Positions 1-12,049 of a stretch of DNA of 64,000 bases are shown piece after piece; position 1 is the first letter of the stretch; each line of letters starts with the position of its first letter. The position numbers and the translations under genes are program-made. Source of the stretch: Dioscorea cayenensis subsp. rotundata (Eukaryota; Streptophyta; Magnoliopsida; Dioscoreales; Dioscoreaceae); the NCBI RefSeq assembly GCF_009730915.1, contig NC_052475.1:30689016-30753015 (forward strand). Reading direction: 5' to 3'. The notes beneath the pieces are model-generated. The model was not told the origin of the DNA, searched no databases, and saw only the letters and a list, made by a program, of their open reading frames with translations.

Positions 1-957
1 AATGATAGATTGCTGTTTGGAAGATGAATTCTTGTTGTGATAGTTCTTCAATTACTGAACTGATTGAATTTGTTCTGTTGTTGTTCTTTCTCCCTGCTTT
101 TAATTTTTGTTTGGATCTTCACAAACCTTTTGGTGATTGTATGACAGTTCATTAGTCCAAAGATTTGTGTGTTTCTTCCTTTCTTTCTTTCTGTTCTTTG
201 AGCATTGAGCAGAGATGAACTTTGTTGTTCATGAATTTTCAGGTTGCAGCCTGCAGGTACTACATCAGATTGATAATTGGTTACAGAACTGTGTCTTGTA
301 ATGTTTGCAATCTTTATGGGTAGTAGGATTTCCGCAAAAGGTTATGGCTTGAATATTTAATATAATTTACAAAGAACACTGTTGACACTTAATTAATGTT
401 AATTAATTTTTAAAATTAAAATGTTATTTGTTTAATTAATAAATTTTATTTATTGATATTAATATTTTCAAATTAATTATTAATTATATTTGTCTAATTA
501 CTTAAATCTTATGTAAAAAAAAAATGCTGACTTTAGTATGGGTAGAAGATCACAAACTGATAAAAAAAATTTTTCTAATTGTCTCTTTGGAGACATCTAA
601 TAAAATTAGAGACTACCAATTCTATTTGGGAGTGTTTTAAAACATTCTTATTATAAAAAGGTACATGTTTAATGCTTATGAGCATACAGAAACACTTCAC
701 ACCCTTGACGTTGAGATTAAGCTATATTACATTTTGAATTAAAACTCCACAGGACCACAACATTGAAAAAAGAAACAGCACCTGAGACAAGGTAAGGGTG
801 AAGAAGAATACCTAAATAGGGCAAAACCCCCAAAACCAAACAGCATTACTCAGGTATTACATGCGCAATAGCAATTCCGACCATCGCTGAAAATGTAAGA
901 GAGCAGACGGATCTATGATGCTGTTTCATCGCTGAAAATGTAAGAGAGCAGACGGAT
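1..957. other. window edge and NUP96 3' flank
   Basis: Positions 1-350 are T-rich and contain a splice-acceptor-like run followed by short non-coding sequence (around 230-300); this could be the 3' untranslated end of a plus-strand gene to the left, but no coding frame supports it. Positions 350-640 are AT-rich spacer without recognisable content. Positions about 660-957 should be the 3' untranslated region of the minus-strand NUP96 gene, including a 45-bp tandem duplication listed separately. Confidence 0.4.
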
Positions 958-972
958 CTATGATGCTGTTTC
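882..972. repeat. 45-bp tandem duplication over the NUP96 stop codon
   Basis: Two adjacent copies (882-926 and 927-971) are identical by eye. The inferred stop codon of NUP96 (958-960, minus) lies in the promoter-proximal copy, so the other copy falls into the 3' untranslated region and repeats the last codons and stop. The protein is not lengthened. A young slippage or unequal-exchange event is the simplest origin. Confidence 0.9.
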
Positions 973-3900
973 GGAGAGTAAATAGGTAAAGACAGAGAGA
1001 GCATCCTGAAGATGACAAGACCGAATATCTTCTGGCATTGGAGCACTGAGCATTGTCTCGAAGCAGCTCATCTGAACTGAGGGTGTTGAGCTAACCCCCG
1101 GAGTGGATATCAAAAGATTGCAGAGCTCCTCCACCATTTTTGAATAGGTTACCCTGTTTCATCCAACAATGGAGTATTTATTTTGTAAGAGATTCTTCTC
1201 AGACTTCAGGTTTGTTGCGAATAATAAATCAAATAAAATCAAATGAAAGCCACCTCATGAAGTGAGAAGACTTAAAACATGTCTTGAGTTTTATGTGGTT
1301 TGGTGTTATACTCATAAAAAATCATATCATTGTGAAAAATCTATAAAAGGCAATCCCACAGAAACACAATTCAACAAAAAATACACAGATCCGTATCACC
1401 ATGTAGCATGAGGCATGTGAAGAATGTAGCACTGACAAACAAATCCTTAATATATACATTGGGTTGGCTATGTAAATCATCAGGAGAAATAGTTTCAGTT
1501 CACAAATATTGCATGGCAATTAGATGAAACTTTGGCAGAAGATTACGCCAGCATGCAAGGTGGTAAATATAAATCAAAAAAATAATGGTCATGTACCTGG
1601 CGTCAACGGGTAACCTTCTCCCCCATATTAATACCGATTCATTCAGGCGGCTAAAGAAATCTCTACATGCTTCATTTTTCTTTTCCAGTGGATCCTGTAA
1701 TAACGTCAATGCATATCAAATAACTTCTTCCAATCATCTTTCAAGCTGAATCATAAAATAAGAACAAGCCACACCAGACATAAATCAACCACAAAACAAT
1801 AAAAACAAAACCAAAAACAAAAAAACAAAACTTAATATCTGAGGAAATTACTCAGACGCTTAAAGGATATGGTTAGAAAACACTCTACACTCATTCTCAA
1901 GGGCAGCATGTGTCATCAAATCTTATACAGGTGGTAATCTAAATTTTCTTTAACCAGGTTTTGTCAAAAGAATAATATGATCTACTGATCTACATAATTT
2001 TCTTTTCTTGATTAAGTAATTTCTCGCTACTCACTCTATGGGAAAGAGACCATAAATACTCATGCGCAATGTTGTTCTAGCAAAATATTGAATTACTTAC
2101 AGGTTCATCAGTAATGTCCTCTTCTTGTAAAGAGCTCTTTAGAACATAGAAATCAATATATATTCCAGCACCTAAATCCCAGTCTGCAATTTCTGACTTG
2201 TGTTCTTCCATAAAACTAGTGATCCTCCAGATCTCTGAATGTTTTGCTGCACGCATATGTAAAAAGTCAGATAGACTTACAATTTATCCCAAGATAAAAA
2301 CTATCCTAAGACATTAATCTAATATGAGGATAGGGAAATAAGGCAGCCAACCAGAAGAGTTGACATAGTGTGGTTCAAATAAAGGAATCTTGGCACTATT
2401 TTTGATAAACAATTACAAATAGAAACTTACAAGTCAAAAACAAGGAATGAGCCACTGCTGTCATAAATATTGAGTGAGCTTTTTGCCAATTTGAACATTC
2501 AAGAAAATGTTCAAGGGCCTGCGGAAGATCTCCATAATAATGAAAATATATTCCCTGCAACAACAATAGGTTAACTATATGAATTTTTTAGTAGAAAGGG
2601 CTTTCAAACATATATATTGTAAAACGACACAAATGCGCATATCAAAAATATGAAAATCTTTCATCTATAGTATGCATGGTTCACTTAAAAATGTGGCTGC
2701 TACCCACCAAAGCCTCATGCATCCATGCTGAGGGTACACCAAGATCTATGATGAACTGACGCTGTATTTCCTGACCACTCCATGATTCACAATACTGCAG
2801 TAAAATCTCCTTAATAGTATTAGCCTGAAGATATGGGTAATCTTCATGATAAGTCATGTGGATAACAACATAAATTGCCCAATGAATTTGCCCAAGACAT
2901 AATAATTGGGAAACTAGGCTCATATCAAGTACATGAAGATCATTTGAACTAAATGTACCAATAGCTTCTAATATGGCACGTTGATGCCAAATCATGTGGT
3001 AGTCAAGTGGATCATATGTTGAAGAGAAGGCACTAAACATTGTTTTAAGTAGATCAAAGCCCTTTCCTTCATTAGCATGAAGAAGCATCAGATAATATGC
3101 TATATCAAAACGGTCTCCTGCCTGCCAGTCCAATGTTTCTTCAAGAGGTCCTTCATCAATATAAACTGGGACTGGAAATGGGGCCCTCCCTTCATTCAGA
3201 AGCTGTTGATAGGTGTGAATGATGACAGATAAAGACGTATCAGGAGCTAGTTGATACCACATCACCAACCCTAGGTATCTTTTCCAGTCAATTGATGCAT
3301 CCTGAAACGCGCCTTGAACATTACCAGCAAGCAACTCATATAACTTTAACCTATCACTCTCAATAAAGCTGAAGTCCAAGCCATTAATTTTCCAGAGGTC
3401 AATTTGCTGTGCCATGTCTGACCGATTAACCATTGACCCACCAGCTTGACTCAGTAAAATAGCCAGTCGAACATCACCTCTAGAAGCAGCCAGTTCTACA
3501 GCTGCATCCAACTGTCGTCCTGAAAGAAGTAGAAGTATATGTTCTAGCTCATTAGATTCATTTAAACAGCTTACTTCCTCCTGTACACGGTGACAAACAC
3601 TATCTTGCAACCAATAACTAAACTCAGCTCTGCGAACAAAAGGGCTTGCTTCAGGGTCTATGTCAAGAGATATGTCCTTCTTGTCAAGCATCATTTCTTC
3701 AATATCCTCATCCATTGAAGGTTTCAAAGACCCAGTCATCTCCTTCTCTGAGAATAGAACTTTAATTAGTTCCCATATAGTGACTTGGTGCATCAGAAGC
3801 ACACGAGAAGACATGGATAAACCAGGAACCTCCAGTTGCTTTTCAATTATTCCAACATATGATCGGCAAATATCTGCAAGTGTCAAATGACTGCATACAA

Positions 3901-5263
3901 CTTTCTGAAGCTTTATGTGGTAGGAGCCATACTCAACTTCGACAGATTCGTGATCTAATGACTTGTGTAAATTCAAGGGAGAAGAGAAACACAAATCAAT
4001 AAGCTCATCTTTAACCCTGCCTTTTTCATCCCTCACAACAGTGTCAATTGCAACTTTCTCAACGTTAATCACAGAAGATAACACATTTCCAGTACTACCA
4101 ACTGGGGCTCCTGTGTGAACAAGGACACCATTCGGTCCCCATCCTACACGAAAAGAGCGTCCCATAAACAAAGCAGCATCAACTATATTTTTAGAGTAAC
4201 TACCAGTCACAGGAGTTGCATTTTTCACCTCCAGTTTAAATCCTTGTACCTTCATTTCCTTGAGTGGCAATCCCTTGTTTTGCCCTGTCAATAGGATGCT
4301 TCTAGAAGGGCTATTGTCAGAACTGTTCACATTATACTCAAGTAAAGCTTGTGGAGCCCTTCTGACAGTAGAAGGGCTTGCTTTGCTGCTATTCTTCCGA
4401 GAGGAATCTTGTAAAGGAAGTTTATTTATAGGACTTTTAGCACCTGAGCTTGGAGAATCTGCTTTCATGTGATCCTTGCTGAAGTTTCTCTTGTGGACTG
4501 GAAAGTGGCCATCAAAGTCCTCCATCTCATCCTCATCTGCAGGAAACATTAGCATCCTCATCTCTTGCATCTTCTGAGGATCCAGCCCAAGGTGAGCCGG
4601 AAGTGAATGTGACAACACAAGCTCTGTAGACTGGACTTGAGGTCCTTTTATCGGTGCACTAGGTTGGGCCATGGCATCATCCATGACAACGTCTTCCTCC
4701 TCATCATCATCCAATCCAAATCTACTGAAATGGCAGACAAGGAATTTCCATTCACCAGTCAATATGTCAAATGAAAGGAAACGTGCTCCTTGCCTGTTTG
4801 TGCTCTTCTTCAGCTTGTTCACAAGCACATCAGATTCTAAACCTCGTGGGTTCAACGAATTCAACTGTAGGACCAATGTCACTTCAGCAGCTTTGTTAAG
4901 GCCACATCCAACTGAGGGCTTTTCTATCTCATTTTCATAAACCACAACAGAATGCCTTTCAAACTTGACGATGTGATCCAGATACAAGCACCTCACATCA
5001 GTAGTCTCAAGAAATTTAATATACCCATAACCCACTCTTCCAACCACAAAGTCTGGAACTCTACTGCAGTAGCCTGGATCAATGGCTTCTCTGACAGCTA
5101 GCTCACTAATGCATGGTTCAGTAAAATAATCAGAGGAGAACAGAATGGGTAGAGAAGATTCAACATCCAAATTGTCTGACATCCTTTGTTTCTTAAACGG
5201 GGAATATCCAGGAGAACCACTTCTCCCCACATCAGTGATGCTCAAATGGTCAGAATCAATCAT
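958..5263 (-). CDS. NUP96: nucleoporin NUP96 (MOS3/SAR3/PRECOCIOUS type)
   Basis: Scaffold subunit of the Nup107-160 (Y) complex of the nuclear pore, needed in Arabidopsis for mRNA export, immunity and flowering time. Five coding exons fit on the minus strand: 2708-5263, 2431-2554, 2101-2246, 1597-1694 and 958-1153, all with GT-AG borders and consistent phase, giving 1039 residues (Arabidopsis about 1046). Residues about 45-185 form the Nup98-type autopeptidase fold with FTEP, GRVGYGYIKFL and an HFS motif at 178-180; an acidic stretch and SHSLPAHLGLDP follow; the rest is the alpha-helical Nup96 domain. The small 3' exons encode family motifs such as GDLPQALEHFLEC and FFSRLNES..WGRRLPVDAR. The 5' leader is an exon from about 6100 to 5942, then an intron (5302-5941) ending shortly before the ATG. 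Identification is by remembered similarity, and the exon borders are my inference. Confidence 0.95.
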
Positions 5264-5301
5264 GACACTCCTTATGATTTTATATCAACCATGAAAAATC
5301 C

Positions 5302-6105
5302 CTATCAGATAAAAAGGCAACTTAGTCACATATTTGAATTTGAAGTTGGGAACAACAGAGGAATAATTTGACTTCCAAACAAGAATAGATAACAAACCAA
5401 ATGCAAATATCAGCTTACACACAACATTTTTGTAGCAAGCAAGAGCAAACTAAAATGCTACTGTTCAAAGTTTATTCAGCCAACATGCAAAACCTCCATC
5501 TATCCGTAATGAACTAAGATATTGAAGAAAAAAAAAATGCTCCTTTAAATTAATGCTAAGAAACTTAGATCTACATTATAACAGCAATGAACTCCCCTTG
5601 CGGAAACACATTGCATATCCTATCCTGCATAAAATGAAGACTAAACAACAGAAAAAGCAATCTGTGAAGATCCTAAAGCGTCAAATAAACTAAAAATCTA
5701 CTTAATGGAGCTCAAAAAACTGGGAAGCACACAAAATTTATCAAATTTATCGAATATGCTCAGCTTGTACAAGCAATCAGAAGAGGAAGCTCCGATAAAC
5801 AATAAAATGAATCTAAAATACCACAAAACCTCCCAAAGGAAAGTGAAAAGAAAATGAAGCCAAAGGTAGCACTGCAATGCTTCAAGGTTCAAAATTTTTC
5901 AAACAAAAACCGTAAGGAATCCAAGGAATTAGAGGGCTTACCAATGGGAGTTATTCGATTGACCAAAGGAATCTCCAATCGAACTCTCCTCTCGGCTGAT
6001 CAACGAAATCTCCACTCAAACTCCTCTCTCGCCGGAGAGCGGGGATGGAAATTAGGGCTAGGGTTTTGGGAAGAATGAAAGGAAACAAAGAGACACGAAA
6101 TTGGA
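5302..6105 (-). other. NUP96 5' leader exon and leader intron
   Basis: On the minus strand an exon ends at 5942 with the donor GTAAGCCC, and the intron runs to an acceptor CTGATAG at 5302, about 40 bases upstream of the start codon. The exon is relatively GC-rich (Arabidopsis-like GCCGGAGA and TTAGGGCTAGGG runs near 6020-6065), as expected for a housekeeping 5' untranslated region. The transcription start is estimated, not seen. Confidence 0.65.
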
Positions 6106-6152
6106 GGGAGAGTGAAAATGAAGCGGATTTGGTGGAAGTGAACCCGTTAAAG

Positions 6153-6218
6153 CGGGTTCGGATTCGGATTCGGATTCGGGTCGTAAAGATTAAGTGCATC
6201 CAATGGGCCTGTTGGGCC
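6153..6218. promoter_or_regulatory. probable NUP96 core promoter: GGATTC repeat and two TGGGCC site II motifs
   Basis: Upstream of the NUP96 leader there are several tandem CGGATT hexamers (6158-6181) and two copies of TGGGCC (6204-6209 and 6213-6218). Site II elements of the TGGGCC type bind TCP factors and are common in promoters of plant genes active in dividing cells, which suits a nucleoporin. The assignment rests on motif match and position only. Confidence 0.5.
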
Positions 6219-6329
6219 GGCCTTGCATCCGTTAAGTTAGGATCCGATAACACAGTATTTCTGTTTTTTTTATCATATATATCCCTGCAAAATCTTATAA
6301 TTATCATACAATCAGTTTACTATTTTTAA

Positions 6330-8707
6330 TATAAATTTAATAAAATAAAATAAGGAAATTTCTACTGCTAATATTTTTTAGAGTGGTTAAATTTTTATTT
6401 TTTTTCCTTTTTTAAAATTAAAATCAAATATATTGGTTTTGTTGATGGGATATTGAGTTGTTCAATTACAAAATTATATAAAAATTTACATAGTTTGTGC
6501 CCACATATAAACAATTATATTATCTTGAACATTAAATAAGCAATTAAATATGCCTTTGATGATATAAAAACTTCATAAAACCCCTTTTGTGTGTGTGTGT
6601 GTATACATATATGAAGGGGAGTTTTTTACTAACATTCTTAGTTTAAAAATTTTATGGATATTCATTTTTCAAGCATTAAATTTGATGAATAGCTACCAGT
6701 GCAAAAGAAATTTTAAATTCCTTTTATACTTGTTTTTTTTTAATTTTCTCTCTTTTGTTTTTGTATTTTCTACTAACGTTATGTAGACGTTTGTAGAAGA
6801 CATATCGTGTGTGTATATATATCATTGTGTGTATATATATCATTATATGCAGATTTAATTTAGTAAAATTTAATCTGAATCAATGGAGAAATGGCTATAA
6901 TTTTTTATAAAAAAAATATATAAATATCAAAGTAAGACAACTATAGTCAAGTATTGATATGATTAAAAAAATGAAAAAATGATAAAAATGATGACAAAAA
7001 TCTTTCCGACTAATTTTCTATTATGTTTTCAACGTTACACAATAAATAAATAAACAATAAAAAAAAATTGGCATAATTAACACTACACTTTTTCATCATT
7101 ATTATGTAATTTAATAAATCAATAAAAATAGATAAAGAAAGGCACAAGAGCAATGTGATGAGAATCTTTTAAACAGTAAGTGAGCAATGCCTTGTAATGT
7201 TTGATTGATTATAATGAGCAAGATTGTGCTTGCCAACTTTGACAAGTGGCTTTACATTTAATTTAGAGCCATAGGTTGCATTCTCCACCCACCAAAGAAG
7301 ACATACAACTTTTGATCCAAAACCGTAATCAAATGGATGGAGAGAGCTTACAACATTAGCTTTTCCTTTCTTTCTTTTTTAATTATTGAAAAACATATCC
7401 TCAAGCCAAGAAAGATGGCACTACAAGGAATCAACCAACCAAAACAGAGCACCAATATTCATTATTCATTATTGTCGCCCACCATTATTAACAAAAGTTT
7501 GCAAGAGAGTTTAGATTTGCTTTCCTTTGTTTGCATGATATAAGCGCCAAAAACACCATATTATATATCAATGTTGTATATGATTTGTTTCTGTAAATAT
7601 TATTTAATTTTATAAATTATGTGGTTTTTATATTGTAAGGTTGGTTGCAAGTATATATCTTTTAGTTTACTAGTGTTTGAGCTCAAGATTTAAAATTTAA
7701 TATTAAGGATATGGCTTAGATTATATCGAAGTCCATCAATACATTGAAACGTTTTCATTGGTTAACTAAGTTTAGAATTATCATAAAATTTATTTTACTA
7801 ATATTTTTTAAAAAAATAATTAAAAAAATTAAACAAGTGATTGTATATGATCAACCACAAATTTTTTTTTTTTTTATAACGTGGATAAAGAATGTCAAGT
7901 ATAAATACAGAGTTAATACCTTAACAAACATGTGTTCTCACCTTATGTGAGTATATGCTACAAAACCTAAAATACATATAAATGATTAACTAAATAATAA
8001 CAATAAAAACAATAATAATAATAATAACAATAATAATAATTTAAACAAAGTGTATATATGTCTTGTCATCAAGAAAACGTATGGGCATAGAGAGGGGAAT
8101 CTCCGATTCCCTCCCCGTGAGACGAGAATGGGGAAAACTCCCATGTCCCACTGGCCTTGAGATGGGAGGCTTGGGGTCGCTGTTATGAAATAAAATTATA
8201 TTTATATATAAAGTAAAAACAAAAGAAACAAGCCCCAATATATTTTCTCATCTCCAGATTTTATTTATTTGTGTCGGTGTTGTTTTATAGAACCATGAAT
8301 TTCAATCAACACTAAGTAGTTGATGTATTTTTGTTTTGTTTTATTTTTTTCTTTTCAATGATGAGCATTGTTTTATTTGTTTGGAATCAGGTCAATTGCA
8401 GTAGGTGCTTAATGTTTGAGTTTTGGTTACTTTAATTAGTTCCAGCGAAGGATACATGGTCACTTGATTTTCAATTGCATGTTGTGGTTTTGTAGTTCTT
8501 TTATGCATGTAATGCATGAATGACATTAACACAAGAACTAATAAATAGAGCAAAAACTGAAATTTCTTGTACATCACGAGGAGTGAGTGGGGAGGGACTC
8601 TTTGTCCCCGCCTTGCCCCATGGTCATTCTTATGAATCTTACTTAGAATTAATAGTGGTGAGGGAGTCAAGCTTGAGTTCTGTAACCATTATTTTCGATA
8701 ATCAAAC
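6330..8707. other. AT-rich intergenic DNA with decayed repeats
   Basis: No coding gene is supported. There are GT and TA microsatellites (about 6585-6605 and 6810-6840), long A/T tracts, and an AAT microsatellite (about 7990-8040). Two GC-richer blocks (8075-8180 and 8575-8635), with runs such as CCTCCCCGTGAGACG, look like parts of an old dispersed repeat that I cannot classify. Short open frames here lack coding character. Confidence 0.5.
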
Positions 8708-8710
8708 TTA

Positions 8711-9560
8711 GGGGCCGTTTGGTTGCAAGGAATGGAATGGAAAGGAGTGGAGGAGTAATGAAAATGAGGGGGATTGGAAAAGGCATGGGAATGAAAACTA
8801 TGTTTGGTTGGAAGGATTGGGGAGGTAGTTTATTGGGAATGAGAAAAAGTGAAAAAGGAAAATATGATAAAATGACCGTCATGCCCTTTTATATAAATGA
8901 ATATTACTATTATTATTATATATATATAATGAGGTGTGATAATTATTTTTTAAATTATTTAAATATTAAAAATAAATTCATTATTATAAAAAAAGATATT
9001 TAACTTTAATAGCTCACATGTGACACTATTTATTAATATCTAAAAATTTTGTTAATATCATTAATTAATAATTAATTAACCATAATAAATAATTATTTAA
9101 CTTTAATTAAAAAAATTAAGTCATAATAACCATTCATATCAATTATGATTCATTTTTAATTACAATAATTAAGTATTAAATTAAAAATAGTTCATTTTTA
9201 ATTAAAAATAATTAAGTATTAAATTAAAAATAGTTCACTTTTAATATTATTCATTTATTTATTATAATTAATATTGTATTTAAATATTTTCGGATTAATT
9301 ATTATTTAATTATTATAATAAATTATTTAGATTAATAGATTTATAATTAAAAAAAATAAAAGGGTAAATGAGTAAATTTACCCATCATAACCCTCATTCC
9401 CCTCCCACTCATCTCAAAAATGAGAGGCATGGGAACTCTCCCCAATGCCTCTCTCACTCTTTACCCATGCCTCTCTCACTCCCATTACTCCACATCCAAA
9501 CAAGGGTTTCCTCACTATAAGCAATGATTCTCATTGCTTTCCTTCAAACCAAACACCCCC
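8711..9560. mobile_element. PIF/Harbinger (Tourist-like) MITE, 850 bp
   Basis: The left end begins GGGGCCGTTTGGTTGCAAGG; the reverse complement of the right end begins GGGGGTGTTTGGTTTGAAGG. The two ends match at most positions and the inverted similarity continues inward through the ATGAGGGGG/CCCTCATTCC blocks. The element is flanked by TTA on both sides (8708-8710 and 9561-9563), the 3-bp target duplication typical of PIF/Harbinger. The interior is AT-rich with no transposase, so the element is non-autonomous. hAT elements can have similar ends but would give an 8-bp duplication, which is not seen. Confidence 0.85.
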
Positions 9561-9563
9561 TTA

Positions 9564-11990
9564 GACTTTTTTGGCTCCCTCACTAGTACTATTGCTGATT
9601 AAACCGTAATAAAACAATTAATACCTTAATCAGTTCATATCACTCTAGGATAAATGATCCAATCCCATCAATTGTCTCTTCGGTTCACTTGCAATTCTTC
9701 TTTTTGTTTGGCCCCACTTCACCATTGGTGGATTTTTAGGCATTTTATAATATTACTTATTATGTATGCAAAGTTTTAGATTTTTTTTTTTAAAATAAAA
9801 GTGGATAAAACACAACTTTATTAAAAAAAAAGAGAAAAAATAGTCCAAACACAGAAAAGAAAAAAATGACAGGACAAAACAATGAAGACTGATTAAAAAC
9901 CTCATCATAGGTGAGGTTTATAAAACCCCAAAAAAGAGAAAAAACAAGGACAAAAACAAAGAAAGAGAAAAAAAAAAGAAGTTGGGCCAACAAAGACTAT
10001 TGCCTAGAGATATAGATCTCCCTGAGTTTCGAAAAACTTAGATTACTCCCAAGTTAGAGATTTTATTAGTATTCTCCCCAACATTATAATCCTTGTAACT
10101 ACTTTTTTTCTCAAAATATAATCATTGTTATAAATAAAATATTATAATGGATGCCTACTGTAGTAAAGCATTGCAACAGACGGTATTACTGTAGCAACCA
10201 TCTAGAAAAACACTGTAGCAAACACAACACTGCAGCAAACGTTGGTACTGTTACTATTCCACCTACCAGGGTATTTTGGACTATCGGATCGAATCGATCA
10301 TAGTCGTTCATTCAACCCTTGTAACCCTATAAATACCCCCACTCATTTGTATATTTTATATAAGAAGAGAAGGAAAAGAGAGAGAGAAATAAAGAAAAAG
10401 GAAGAAAAGAAAAGATGAATTTTGAAAGGTTTTTGGTAAATTTTTTGGCTCTCTATTCTTATTAGTATCTTTGCATTTATATAATATTCTTAATAATCAT
10501 GATTTTTTCTTTTTTAAAGAAAAAAATGGTGATGTCTAACTAGTTACGTAACTCAAAAAAACCATGGTCGGCTAATTAGAGAATCATAAAAAGCTTTAAT
10601 AAAATATTTTTTCATAAAGTAGGAATTTATTATTATAATAATATATTCACACAAAGAGGACCCCACATGGCATTGCATTCCCCTTTGGACAGCATGTAGA
10701 GCACTCCAAAGGCATTGGCTTTTTATTTGTTAATTAGAAGTGATCATCCATTGCTTTGCTTGTTTACGCAAGTGATTACAAAAATTAAAAAGCCTCAAAA
10801 TATAGTTCTGGATGAAACTTCAAATGGCTAATTAATAAAACCTAATTGCATGATCACTACCAAGAGGGAAAGCTGCATATGAATCTAGTCTTCCTAGTTT
10901 AGGTAATACCATTGTACCATAGAATCAAAATATTAGTGAACTACTTCTCTCTTTATGAACTTTATTAAAACTTTATAAAATTTAAACTTTAAACCAAACC
11001 TTATCCTTTAAAAGAATCAAAGCCTCCGTCTTAGTTGAGTCCTTTCAATGCAAATCAAGCCTCAAAATATATACAATGATGCAACCCACTTGATCATTGT
11101 TTATTCCTCCTAATTAACTCCATATATATATATATATATATTACTTGTGAGAATGAAACTCTAGCTAGCTATTTGTATGCTTTGTGGTATTCCATTATAA
11201 AAAGATATTACTATTTGATGAAATGAGTGACATGGGATTTGGCATCCTATTGTGGTTGACACTTTACTTGGTGGAGGTGGAGGTGGAGGTGGAGGTGGTG
11301 CTTCCTTCTTTTTTCTTCTCTTTATTCTCATCATCTTCAACTTCTCTCTTTGCTTATCACTCTCATTATACTTCTCTGATCATGCTTTGGTAAGTACTCT
11401 TAGCTCATCTTCTTATTATTTCCTTCCTTTTTCTCTCTCTCTCTCTCTCTTTATTTTTATTCACTTTCATTAGCTAGAAAACTACTCTCTAAGTAGTTGA
11501 CAATAAATTTCTGTTAATTTCTTTTCCTCTTCTATTTATCCCACGTATTATTTTTATTTTATGTATGTATGTGTATATAATTTTTTTTTTTTAATGTTTA
11601 TTGAATAGGAATTCACATAAAGTAATTGATTATGGAGCTTGATATGTGATGATGATCTTGCAAGTAAAGCTCTAATATTAAGAGATATGGAGTTATATTT
11701 TGGTTATCTTCAAGATAGTTTGCCTCACTGCAAACACAGGTGAGGTTTTTATTGGTTTGAATTTATTGGCACTTGTTTCTATTTTATTTATTTATTTATT
11801 TATTTTGTTAAAGTTTTCTATTTCAAAAATGGTATGCTTGCATGAATCCTGAGTAATAGAACAACTTCATCACCTCCTGAATAAAAGCACAATGAAGCAT
11901 AATTAAGCTGCAGGAACAGGATAGCCAAAATTACACCTCCAACGTGGCCCGTTTCGCTTGCTTTCCCGCGTTTAGACGTTGTAACTAACG
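9564..11990. other. intergenic DNA upstream of the TGA gene
   Basis: No convincing coding gene. Contents by eye: A-rich tracts; a segment at about 10140-10440 with repeated CTGTAGCAA motifs, a TATAAATA box (10329-10336) and a purine-rich run that resembles a plant LTR promoter (see findings); a GGTGGA hexamer microsatellite (about 11269-11300); a CT microsatellite (about 11432-11452); and TA and TTTA runs. A short spliced-looking segment near 11687-11741 ends in a good donor and could be a distant leader exon of the TGA gene, but I cannot confirm it. Confidence 0.4.
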
Positions 11991-12049
11991 GCGTTAATTA
12001 ACTGTTTAACAGTGGAAACATGACGTTAAAAAAACAAAAACACACACAC

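Noticed and set aside
3660-5371. Plus-strand open frames opposite NUP96
   Set aside because: They are antisense to a well-supported exon and have no recognisable domain.
8719-9003. 94-codon frame with poly-Tyr tail
   Set aside because: It lies inside the Harbinger MITE and reads its inverted end and a microsatellite.
11252-11473. Frame with a Gly run upstream of the TGA gene
   Set aside because: The Gly run is the translated GGTGGA microsatellite, followed by low-complexity hydrophobic codons.
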